Shown: positions 11,037 through 23,400 of the stretch, in pieces
Position numbering within the stretch: position 1 is the first letter of the stretch
How the letters are laid out: the number at the start of each line of letters is the position of its first letter
From: Thalassia testudinum
Lineage: Eukaryota; Streptophyta; Magnoliopsida; Alismatales; Hydrocharitaceae
Length of the DNA: 64,000 nt
Assembly: GCA_037157565.1 (NCBI GenBank)
Contig: JAZHRO010000013.1
Span: forward strand, 39,126,501 to 39,190,500
Direction: 5' to 3'
Notes under the pieces: model-generated
Told to the model about the DNA's origin: nothing
Databases searched by the model: none
Seen by the model: only the letters and a program-made list of their open reading frames with translations
Made by a program: the position numbers and the translations under genes

Positions 11037-13790
11037 TGTTGATGTCCGGTCCCTGCCATCCACTTAGAGAGAGTTGCTAGGTGAGAGCGTGGGGCGAATG
11101 CTACTTCTTGCGCACGACGGCCGTCCATTGCGAGGGATATGTCCCTACCCTTGGTAGGACAGGTCGAGCCTCTTATTATCATTGCAGTATGATAGAGTCC
11201 CCAAATGTCGAGTCTAGTGGTTACGGGATTACTCCTTGCATGGCAAGTACTGTGCGCGTAGGGGGTATCCAGCGCCAGCCACCCTTAAGGGGTGATTTCA
11301 CCATTGCGGGATTGCAGGGGGATGCCCCAATCCCTGATAGCCTTACAAGGCTGCTTTTGGGCATGTTGGCCCCTCCTAGGGAGAGGGGGCATCGTCTTTG
11401 GACCTTTGGAAGGAATGAGATTCCCCCTGACCTTGACGAGCTTGATAGTGTCGTGCGGAAAAGGGAGAAGGTGGGGAATGCCGCGACTGAAGAATCTGGC
11501 TATGATCTCGAAGTCGCTTGGCAGATCAACTGGACTAACCCCTTGCTGGATTACGCGGACTCGATTCTCCCTTCCTTTCTTTGTATGGGCTTCTTAGGTC
11601 GCTTCAACTCAACCCAGAGGAGTTTGTGCCAGGCCTTCGCATCTCCGCATGCTGTTTTCACCCTCTGAAGAGGTTAGGCAAGTATTGGGAGGATCTGGCG
11701 GTGGGTGTACATCGATGGTCCGTTGGCTGGGCCGCCCACTGCTACCGTCAACCGGGTCGCCTTAAGTGTAGCAACCTGGTTGAGATGCCCGTGCTCGTCC
11801 AAGTTGATCGAAGGAGGGTTGTTCCCTTCCTCTCTCCTCTTTTCTTGATCACCAAAGGGTTGTGACCGAAATGGCCAATGGGAGGAGAGGAAGGTATTCC
11901 CACTGGAGCGGTGGATGCGTTATGGGTGTGCTGACTCGGAAGGGATGGCTTGAAAGGTAGCTCAGTCTGAGTGTCTCGGAGCACTGTAGGTGTTACCACT
12001 GAAAGTTAGTCATGCAGGTTGTTGACTTGTTTCGAAGGACATTGCTTCTAGAGGTTGCCCCGTCCTTCGTGCTGACACACCCGAGAGGTCGGAGGCAAGA
12101 ACCTTGAGCAATCGCAGGTGCCGCGATGGAGACTTCCGCCTAGTCCATGGCCAGGGGAGTGTATTTTCTGAAGGGCTCGGGGCTACCTTGACAAGGGAGG
12201 CTTTCGCCGAAGCAAGCCTAGATGCTTTACCGAATTATACAGGCAGGCTGGACCGTATTCTCCTCGCCCTGATGAAGATTGAGAGGAGGTACCTCAAGAG
12301 AGCTGACTCAGAGGGAGGGGCTCAATTGCCTAGAGTGACGTCGACCCAAGGTTATCTTAGCCTCTATGTTAGTGTGCTTAGGCAACAAGAGGAGAGGACC
12401 TCGGGTAGCACGAGCGTCACTACCAGGATTCAACGGTGATGTCCATCAGATGGGGACCCAGGGTGACACTACCTGCCTGCTTGGGCGAGGTGTTGACCAA
12501 CCTAGCTCTCAATTCTCCAGGGAGATCGCATCAGTTACCGGTAATCACCGAGACCCCTTCTCGAGGTGGTCCCTTAGGCACTTTACAGGCCTTCTATCCC
12601 CTCACTCGACGAGGCCTAGGGGCAACGGGTCCTAACTCAAGGACTAGCCCCCTTTAAGCACGCACGCCTGGTTAATGGCCAGGGGGGTGTGTTCTCCAAG
12701 GGACTCCTACCCGACGTGGCCTGTAATAGCGGCCCTTCTGGGGTCGGCTGCTATTTCAAGGTTGGAGGCCCTTCGCTTGTGGAGGGAGCCCCTTTTGCAA
12801 GAGGGTACAGGGGCACACCTATCTGGGCGTATTCTTGCCTTCAATGGAGCTGTCATTGTCGCCGCATTCCTCAGATGATTCATGGGGGTGGGGGGTATCT
12901 CGCTCCGTGGTTTCTCGTTGGGTACTTTGCTACGTGGTCGAGGGCGTTGTGCCAATGCTTACAAGCTAAACGGTATGACTTGTGGTGTCGAAAGATCGTT
13001 GCCTTGCGGGGCCTCCCTCAAGGTCTTTCCCTTGTTTAGAGTGCTGAGCCTTGGGTTGATCTGGGTAAGATCGAGCAGGCTCAGTTTTCCACCGCTTGAC
13101 TTCCGACAACCTCTTGGAGTTGTCTCTGGTCCTTATGCGCTTGTCAAAGCACTCTCGGGACCTGCCCACCACGCCTTTGGGGGAGCTGACAGCCTGTCCG
13201 GCTGGCTGGGCAATAATCCACAGGTGGGCCCGTGCTGGGCAGGTGCTGCCGAAAGCGTCTAACAAGATCTCCTCTCAGGGCGACCAAGCATCAGCTCTAC
13301 CTGAGGATGGCTCCTAACGGCATGGTGTATGAGCTAAGGTCTACTGTTCCTTCGCACTAGGCCTTGACTGTCTCTCAAGCGCTTTCAGCAGAGGACCTCC
13401 ATTTCCTCCTTCCCGAGCAGGTAGGCAATATGCAAAGGGGCGTACATCTGAGGCCACCAGCCTCGACTCCCTAGTCCTCTTCCTTTGGTTGCGCCTTAGG
13501 GAAGGTGGGTCCATTTTGGGACCTCAGGCAATCGGCTGAGGTCACCAGGGCATGAAAACGTCGAATCCTCTAAGGGGAGGGGAGCTGCAAGTGGGACCCC
13601 GAGTGGTTACAACCACTGTGAAAGTTCTCGCTCAGGGAGGTCAATGCAGGGCGCCGGAAGGGCTCCTCCCAACGATTGGATGCTTAGAAGAGTGGCAGTG
13701 CTTTCATTGACGCTTCCTATAGACGACGCCATTTAATGGACCTCGGAAGGCCACCAAAAGATTTATACATGTAGGAGATGCTACCTAGCC
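11037..13790. other. GC-rich block of about 2.75 kb, no recognised gene
   Basis: The base composition is sharply GC-richer than the surrounding AT-rich intergenic DNA. Several open frames of 90-195 codons exist on both strands, for example 11081-11668 (+). None contains a motif I recognise, and GC-rich DNA produces such frames by chance. An internal similarity exists between about 12141-12180 and 12668-12705 (both tggccaggggRgtgtRttct). It may be a decayed non-autonomous retroelement or an unknown repeat. No reverse transcriptase, transposase or gag motif was seen. Confidence 0.5.
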
Positions 13791-13923
13791 ATTATCATCT
13801 GTCGCATAGGAAGGGAGATCGATAATCAACCAAGCAAATATAGAGGAAAGTAGGGATTTGGTAATCCAGTTCCACCACAAGAGGTGTACATCTAGAGGAG
13901 AATGATGCTTTCAATTGTGCACT

Positions 13924-13971
13924 AGAATTTCTGGAATTATTTTTTTTTGAAAGAAGAATTTCTGGAATTAT
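13924..13971. repeat. Micro-insertion scar B (perfect 17-bp direct repeats)
   Basis: agaatttctggaattat occurs at 13924-13940 and 13955-13971 without mismatch. It flanks the 14-bp insert TTTTTTTTGAAAGA. Confidence 0.75.
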
Positions 13972-16900
13972 AAGATATGCTTTCCCTCTTCAGGGGGCCT
14001 GCCTTTACACTAGAGGTCTTTCTCTCTATTTATAATATGGGGAAGACCCCTCAGTTGATGATCTTAGTACCTCTATTTTCAAACTATATGTCTATTATTA
14101 GAACATAGGTGGTCAAATCCATCTTATCGTATCTTCTGTCCTTTGATAAGCTAAATAGATTCATTTTAGAATCTGACTAATCTTAAGTGAGGTAGACAAT
14201 GCAGATTCCACGGATTTATCCAGTAATCAGATAAATTGATCTCTATCAAATTATACATAAAATTTTAAATTTAAAAATAATTTTTACCCCAGGACTGCAG
14301 CCACCTTGACCTGCGAGCCATCTTATGAGCAGAATAATGTCCCACGCTGGACGGATTTCTGGAGGTCCAGCTATAACCATCCAAAATAATATATTCACAG
14401 GCACAACCTCGCGTGAAGCAAATGGACCCCACTTGGATCTTTTGGTATTAAGTTATGCACTATTCCTCATCTTTTCTCTCCGGAGAAAGAACCTACTCGC
14501 AAGCACCCCCAAGTGCTTGCCTCGATGCACGGAGTCTGTACAGAGACACTAAATGCAAATCTGAGCTGGACACTATCGTTATATTTATTATTATTGTTGT
14601 TATTCTGCATTGAAATGGTTTGAGTAATTTACCAAAAAATACTCTAACCATAGGTTTGTTCTTAAAATGGAAACTATTCCTTAAAAATTCACGTTAGGAC
14701 TTGTTACTCAAAATGAAAATTCTTCCCTCCATCGTATGTTTTCATTTATTTTACATTTATATTCCGACCATAAAACCTTCAATCTCAAAATTATCTAATT
14801 CAAAAAGAAATGATAAAATAAATTTAACGTAAGATTACGTAAGATAATACCTTCTTCACCTATCCTTCCTAACATCATATAATTTAACTCATATTTTATT
14901 TCAATACAAAAATTTTATAATTTCAAATTTATCTCACAATTCACCACTTGTAAAGTCAAACTCTCAAAGTCAATCCTTCAAAATAAAAAGTATCTTGAGA
15001 CTCGTATTAAGACTTGTTTTCAAAAGGGTAACTATATTAAGTTAGGTGCCAGCGTGCCGATGAAGGGGAACACGTGACGGTGCATTCAAGGTTAAAGCCC
15101 TTTCTGATAAGAGAATGCCCTCACCCTCACTTGTAACTTTGGATGTTTAGAATCCGCCGGTAGTTATTTGTAATGATCTTTAATTATCTCGAGCTACACT
15201 TTTTAACTATTTATTAGGTGAAATCAATAATTTCTTGCATTTTTGAACAAGTTTTAAGGTGCTTCACAACCCTAGAGTTGCCTCTTATTTTGTTTGTTTG
15301 TCTATCTAAGAATAATCTTGCTCGTTGGTGAAGTCTGATCTTCGCTTTTGAAACCAACACTCTTAGCTTCCATTGGTACCATTGAAAGATGAGGACCTTA
15401 GGTCGGAAAGTAATTGTGCCAGGAACCATTTTGGAAAATCAATTATATTTTGAAGATAATTATGAGCACCCCTTTGTGGCAATCGATAGTTCATATATTT
15501 TGAAGATAATTATCAACTACTCAAGCAATGAAAATATCAAAGTACAATTTTTTTGTTGACCCAGAAATCCTTCTGGGCAAACACTAGCTTATAATGTTTT
15601 AGAATCGAAGAATAATCTTGGCCAGACTAAACTAAATAGTCACTTTTTGATATTGACATGTCCAATTACATCCTCCATCCCATTTGGCTGTTTCTTCTTC
15701 TAAAATTCCATTGCCAGCCGCCTTGGGAAAAAAAAATGATGTCTAAAGTTCTACTTCTGCTCTTTCCTTTCCGAGGTGGAATGCTTCCATAATAATTTAC
15801 ACAATAGCCCCTGAACTTACCTTGATTTCTATGCTGTCCATGATCTTTCTAGTTGTGTCATCAAAGACCCTTTATTACTACTCATAACTACTTTTTCCTA
15901 TCTTATGGAGAGAACGATATTATACCCTATCGAAGATTTTCCAATCATAAAAATAACTTTGGTTTTATGTAGGAAGTGAGGATTAAGATAAAAAAAGGCT
16001 TGTGTGCATTTTTGCCCTACATTTGCAAATGATAACACCATTGCAAGGGTAACGACTAACAAGCGGACCAAATTAATACATATACAAAGATCGGCAACAA
16101 CATCAACATCCTTCTATGTCTAAAGACTGTATCACAATTGACATGTAATTTCAAGAAGTTTTAGCAAATTAATTGTGCCATTCCCTACAAAGCATTGCCA
16201 CCTTCCAATCCAAATAATATAATACCTTATCCATATCAAGTATGTAGACGTCACACTATCATAACACTGGATCTGTATACAGTAAGCCCCATGTAACCGT
16301 GTCCACATCAATTCAGATATGGATGAGTTCGTCCTAACTGGATAACATAGAAGCAAATGGACATTACTATACACACATCCCTATCATTCTCTGCAGTATC
16401 TCCACCACCTTTGTTGCGACATTCCCCACTAACAAACCCATCCTTGGGAACATCTTGTGCCACTACAATCTTATCAAATAATCGTCACTAGTTGTTGCAA
16501 CAAACTGTTTCCATTCGTCGGTCATGTCAAGCACAACACAGTTCTTGATCATTCACCAGTCCAATCTTCCAACATAAACCACATGCATTCGTTTTAAAAA
16601 AGAACAATCTTACACTGTATTAATGGTAAGTTTGTCAGAAAGAAAAAGGGCATCCCGTTTATCCTAAAAAAAAAATATTATTAGCTCAAAAAGGTTAACT
16701 AACAGTATGTCTCCTCATAGGCCCATCACTACTGAGTTACAATATTCTAGTAGCAATCCGAGCTATTTTTTGTTGAGGCATGAAAAGGGTCGGTTCCATA
16801 ATCCCAGCAAACTTTTAAAAAGTTGGATAATTAAAGAAATACTACACGTTCGCCATTATACTCACTTCAAATGAAATATAACTCGCTAAGACAGCAAAAA

Positions 16901-17366
16901 AAACCAAAAAATCAGACAAGTGGATACTCAACCAAAAGGATAGCATGAGAATGCAACTAAAGAAAAATGTTGGTGGACAAGACTATACTCAGAGTAATAG
17001 TCACAGAGGAAATAGACAGACTTTCAGAAAGTATAGGAACATTGAATAGGAAGAGCCGGCACAAGAAGCTCTGGAAAACTCATCAAATATGCCACAACTA
17101 AGTTCCGTCACCACTATAATGTTTGAAAGTTCGCCTATCATAAAAAATGGTGGATGCTACAGCAAGAAAAACTGACCTTTAGTATTGGGAAGAATGATGA
17201 CGCCTGCTTGGAGAGACTTCATGTATACATTTACCAGGAAAAACCCACTTCAGCTGAAAGTCGGGGGTTCAATTCTCGTCCTTTTAAAAGAAAATCACTC
17301 AGACAAAGCACAAGGCAGCCTCCACCTTGAAAGCATTGATGGAGAAAGCATTGATCCTGGGAAAGT
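13972..17366. other. Intergenic region downstream of MAP1A; no gene seen
   Basis: AT-rich sequence with scattered short open frames. The part adjoining 17366 should hold the MAP1A 3' UTR; its polyadenylation site was not identified. No conserved protein motif was recognised on either strand. Confidence 0.45.
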
Positions 17367-17444
17367 TTACTTCTTTAACCAAGGAAAGACATCTGGAGAA
17401 GTTCGAAGCCTCGCTGTTAAAACCTCCACACCTGTCTCTGTCAC
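17367..17444 (-). CDS. MAP1A: MAP1A last exon with stop codon
   Basis: 78 bp after an ATGCAG acceptor, encoding [13 protein letters not shown], then [12 protein letters not shown], then TAA (complement 17367-17369). This is the conserved MAP1A carboxyl terminus, 6,410 bp away from exon 9. Confidence 0.92.
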   Translation of the reverse strand: MTETGVEVLTARLRTSPDVFPWLKK

Positions 17445-20400
17445 CTGCATGGTTTCACAAACTATTCAGTATTTTTTCCAGAAAATTAGAGGTCAAATGG
17501 CTTGAATATTTTCTTATCGAATAACATCCGACATATTTTCCGTCAGGGATGTATAGAATTGTGAATGACAACAACATCCAAGTCAAAACTAATCCAGCTA
17601 ATCCTTTCTTCACATAAGTGGGGTTGGCTACAGCCTCCTTTACAATGTACATCTATATATTCTATGCTCCCGGTGAAACTGTCACTGTAGCAAATTTGCA
17701 AAAGTGATAATTTTACCCTTTTAGCATAACTGAAATGTTGATACTTTTACCCTTTTAGCATTACTGAAATGTCCAATGTGTCCCCATCACATTAGAGAGT
17801 AATGTCAATCAGAAGTAATCTACATTATGAAACTAACGAAGAGTTCTTTATACCAGTTGTCATTTTTGTAATGTTTCGTTTACTTAAAGTCACCTCTCTT
17901 TCACCCCTTTCCCCAACAAAAGGAGGAGTTGGAGCATAATACGATGCAGTGATTGAAGTGACAGTAATTGAAGCAACAGAACCAATGAGAGGTGACTCGA
18001 CCAAGGCAACATAATGTAGGGATGTCAATTGGATTGTACCTTTGTTGGATTTGATCATATCTAACAAAACTCATGTCCACTTACAAATTCACTATCCATA
18101 CTCAACGTATTTGCCCATTAGGTGCCTAAATTTGAATCTCTATTATACTCATTTATATATTAGGCACCCATTTACCTATATCCTTAACATAAAGTCCTAA
18201 CATAAAACAAAAGATTTTCTCACAAAAGATGAAAAAAGTTTGGTAATATTTGCCACATAAAAATAGATAAATATCAATTCATAATCAAGCAAAATATTAT
18301 GAATTTTCCATCATAATGTGTGCTCATTAAATAAGGTGAGGGTGTTGTATAGCGTATTTAGAAGAAACTATAATATATATTCTCGATAAATAAGTCAGAT
18401 TAGTAGGTCAGACAAATAAGTAAACTTCCAAATTCATATTGATATCTAGATCTTTTTATGTTTGTAAATCAAAAAACATACCCATCTCGAAACTAAATGA
18501 ATTAGGTTTTATCCATTTTAATTGAGTCAGGTAGGGTTAAGTGAAACCCTTTTTTCTGAAAGAATCAGGTGTCCCTATCAGAGTGAGGCCCGTAGTGCCC
18601 AAGTGGTTAAGAAGCAACAAAGAAATGAGCTACTTTGGAGGAATGAAATAACCGAGTAGAGATAACTCAACTTAGCTTTGTTCCAATTTTACACACAACC
18701 TTGAAGAAAATTGTTTACTATGGTAATTGGCATGCCTTCGTGCAATCTAGTTAACGTGATTACTTGATTTTTGCCACTGTGCATACTTGATCTTTCAATT
18801 TTTTGCTGTATATTTGATCTTTTTTTAGTAATTGAAGTATATGAGATATATTTGCACATAAAAGTGGGTACGTAATTTGTTCTTCTAATTCTTTAATAGG
18901 TTAACACCATGTTATTACAAATTAGTGCACTTATTTCACAAGACCCTTGGGAATTTTCAACGTAAATACTTTGAGTTCATTGCAGTGAATGAATATTGGG
19001 GATAAGAGGGTTTTCTCCATGATATAATTCATTGGAAACCATCCTTTTTAGACTATAAGGGGAAAAAAATTCAAACCAAATGCTTACAATTGGAAAAGGT
19101 GGGTCCAAAAGTTCATGAAATTTTCACTAAAAGGGACAAAGTAACTGCTAACAATGCATGAGTTACTGGTGATCTTTTTGTGACGTAGAAGTCAATGCAG
19201 TATCATATAGTGTGTAATTGTTTATTGATTACTCTCCTGCACAAGTGTGGGTTCTAGATTAGTTGGATGGTAACCAGGTTTGCTCCAAAATAACAATGAT
19301 TATGACTTATATTTTCCTTGTAAAATCCTTGGCCTTCTCCTATCTGTCTCTGCAAGGCCCACTTCCAACTTCTCACACCTACAAATTGGAGCAACTCCTG
19401 CCCTTTACAAATGATGAAACCACCTGAAATGTGTCTCTACTTCCACATTGTGTCAATTGCAATGAACTTGGGTTGAAAGCAGAAGACATCATAATTACTC
19501 CTAATCATTCATTACAAATGGCCAAATAAATCATGCAACTACACCTACTGCTATATTTTTATAAGTCATACACAATCTTTTAGTGACAAAAAACCGAGAC
19601 CACCATACGTCTTAAATCTTAGACGATCATTTTAACCAGCATCAGCAAAAATTACATCATTAAAGTCACTTTGTACAAACCTGCGTTGGAATAATTGACC
19701 TACTATTATTGTGTTATTTCTTCCTTTGTTTCCAGTATTATGTCTTCCTACTATGTACTTCTATTCCTATTAGGACTCCTCGATTGTCTAGAAATAGAGC
19801 AGTTCTCTTGATAACAATTATGCTGTCTATTTCTCTGACAACCCACGTTCTCACTTGATGGTAAGTTAAAATTGAAACCATAATAGGAAGATAGATCTCT
19901 CACTTATGCTTTAAATTGTTTATGTCAAGATTGGTGCACGTGGAGCGTGGAGGATCCCTTGGAGCATGGGAAAACAGCCCAACAGGGGCAGTCCATGTGG
20001 GAACAGGGAGCAGCACTAGCAGCAGCCACCGGATGCTGTTGGTCAGCCGGCAGTGATGGAAGCTGGTGGCCGTGGTGGCCGGTGGCCAAGGAAGGTGGCC
20101 GGCTGCCTTTGAAGAAGAGAGAGGGAGAGGAATTTGGAAAAATAGGAAGTATTATTATTTGACTCAAAGAAATTACAATGAGAAGTCTCTTTTCATAGGG
20201 AGAACATATCCCACAAAATAAGAAACAAATCATCTCTCTAAATAAGGAAGAACAAATCACCAAACTAATTCCTAGTAAAAACTAACTTAACAAAATACCA
20301 AACTTGGGACTCAAGTAATCAAAAGTTGGTCCCTCTGATCTCCCTAGCCGCCAGCCCTATGGGCCTTCCTACTACTGCCACGTGGCCTGTCTGGCTGCCA

Positions 20401-23400
20401 CATGGCAGGTCCACGTGGATCCTTATTCTCAGCAGTTTAAATGTACTTTTCAAAAATTGTTCAAATGTACTTCCACTCATCTTTGATGACCACCCACCCT
20501 AACGAGTCTTATTTTTGCCAAGTGTCCCAACGAAAATACTTATAAGTGGAAGAAGTGACTACAACTTACACCTAAAATATGCTAAATGACTCAAGATTCT
20601 ATATGGGCTTCAAAATCTGCACATTCACGTCACTTGATAAAGCTTACATGTTTGAATTTTTACATCAAGTGTATGCTCCTATCCCTCTATCAAGAGTACA
20701 ATTTTCAATATATTTCAGTTTTCAGACAGTCTTACTCAGTATGCCAGAAATTTGTATCTGAAATCTGACCTGGTCTGACACAAGTAGAAACAAACAAATC
20801 AAAGAATAGAAAACATAAAATTAAAAGAATAAAAGGAAAGAGGAATAATAGCACAATAATATGGTTTTTCTGAACCTTCTGTTGAGGACAGCTTATCTTG
20901 CATACCGTGTTTAAGAAAACTATGAATAGTTATTATGTGGTTCAATTCATAATGAGATTTCATTTAGTGCTCCTCTTTTTCTGTTTTGAGGGTCATTGTG
21001 AAGATCCTACACAAAAGTGGATCTGAGTTTTACTTGCCTCCAAGGGGTTGGTAGAGTGGTAAAGCCTCTTCATTGGCATCTGAAGGTCATGGGAATCATG
21101 TGGCCATCATATTTACCCTACTCTAGGGAAAAAAGATACAATGCCTCCAAATTTTTCCATGATGAACTAGAAAATCCCAAATATGAGTTAGACCCAACTC
21201 AAGTTGCCGAGGAATGAGGACTATGATTTGAACATAGAAGAATTACACATTCTTGCCACCAAAGGGGTGAGAACAAGCACAAGTCACACAATGGGCACAA
21301 GAAGTTCGTGATCAAGTTCCACCTCAAGGGATGTATGTTTGATCTAGCATCCAAATTCAAAGAGAATATGAGCTAGCAACAAAACTTAATCTCACTCATG
21401 GAAATTGTAAAGTTCATAAATGGTTTCTGGTGATCAAAAATCGGGATGTGTGCCCTAGTCACAAGCATCTACTCCAATTGCATCCTAGTGACCACCACCA
21501 ATGATGTAGTAGAAGATATCTCCTTAATCACAAATGAGATTGGTGATGTGACAAGTTTATTATACAAGGTAGTTGATTTTGGTCCCTATCAAACTAAGGT
21601 GACATGAAAATTTATTACATTTCTTCCTAAGCTATTGGCACGAGAACATTGAGTTCTTGTCATTATAAAATAATTACGTTTGGACATAGAAGCAATCGTA
21701 GCCAACGTGTGCGTAATATATTTGTGAGAGAGGAGAGGAGTTGAGAGAGGTTGCGAAATATTGTTGTATCCAACTCAATTTAAAACAAATAATTGTTGAT
21801 CTCTATATAAAGAAATCTACTCCTAAAACAACTCTCAATCAAATCAAATCAAATCAAATCCTAACAACCAATCAATCAACTAATCCTAGATTATCTCATT
21901 CCTAAATTGGACTTCTACTAATTAAAACAAATTGCCACACTTGCCACAAAAAATTAGCATGCGAGCTACCACTAATTTTCCTAAATTGGCCACACGGCAT
22001 TGACTCCCAAACTGACTGGTTTGTCATGTGGCACTGCCACGTAGCTTCTTCATTCTTCACAATATTAATTCTGAAAAAGATAGAATAGCCTGATAACTAG
22101 GCATTGTATTTCTTTACCAATAAGCCAAACAAGTTGAAAGCAACTAATCATAATACCTCCCAGTCCCCACCTCTGAACCTCTCCTAAACCAGAGTACCAC
22201 TATGGGAGAGTCCTCCTTTGGACCACAATTAGAGTTACCTCCCACCCTCCCAAACTTCCACTTCATCCATCCACAGTCTTTCATCCATTTTAGCTGATCA
22301 TGGGCCTTGGCACGGAATGCTACAACATTCCTTCAACACCTCCCTGGAACTGACCCTTTTTCTTCCAAAAGTGGAGTCAGCCTTGAATCCAAGAATCAAC
22401 CACAAGAAAAATGTGCTTCTTGCCGTAGGCTCCATCACCACCTCTATTGGCCTCAACAACCCTTTTACCAGCACTCTTGCCATCCTCAGCTTCACCTCTG
22501 CCTCATCCCCTCTTGCACAACCCCCAGCCACCCTAATACCCACACATGCCCACTCCTATTATCGAAACTCCTCTCCCTTGAAGCCGCATCAGATTTAGGC
22601 TCATTCTCCAACAATCTTTCAAATTCGTCCCTGTCATCATGTTGTTCAATGCAACAATCAGCCTCGAATCCAAGAATCAACCACAAGAAAAATGTGCCTG
22701 TTGCCATAGGCTCCATCACCACCTCCACTGGCCTCAACAACCCTTTTACCAGCACTCTTGCCATCCTCAGCTTCACCTCTGCCTCATCCCCTCTTGCACA
22801 AGCCCCAGCCACCCTAATACCCACACATGCCCACTCCTATTATCCTAACTCCTCTTCCTTGAAGCAGCATCAGATTTAGGCTCATTCTCCAACAATCTTT
22901 CAAATTCGTCCCTATCATCATGCTGTTCAATGCAACAACATCTTCGAGGCTTTAATGTTAGGCCCTCGACCAACGATGCTTCTACAAAGTTTATCATCCT
23001 TCGAAGTTCTTGTTTTCCATTCTCTTGTTTCCCTTCATGTAATGCACTTTATTTCACCCATCCTATGGGATTTTGGTTCGGCATCGCTCTCGTAGGTCAG
23101 TGGTTTGATCACTCCAACTTGTAGGAGGATGGTTGTTGTACCTCCTATGATGGCATGTTCTGTCCACGTTTGTACAGGTTCCCTGTCTTAGTTGTATTCT
23201 CTCCACTCGAATAAACTGCCTGGGCCTGAGAGAGAGAGGGAGGGAGGGAGGGAGAGCACTACACAAATTGACCTTGCCCTTTTTATAAAGAGGTGGTCAG
23301 CACTAATGGCCATTTGCCAGGACTTTTTCTCAATATCGAGGTAATCAGTCAGCAGGAATCAATTTGAATGTTTCTGATTATAACAGAGAAACCATCAGGA

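Noticed and set aside
11081..11668. 195-codon open frame in the GC-rich block as a gene
   Set aside because: No motif recognised, overlapping frames of similar length exist, and GC-rich composition lowers stop frequency.
21045..21110. tRNA-derived SINE
   Set aside because: A-box-like and B-box-like words are present but no tail or flanking repeat; kept only as a weak note.
22307..22879. 190-codon plus-strand frame over the 281-bp duplication
   Set aside because: Several frames on both strands are equally open and none resembles a known protein; recorded as a repeat only.
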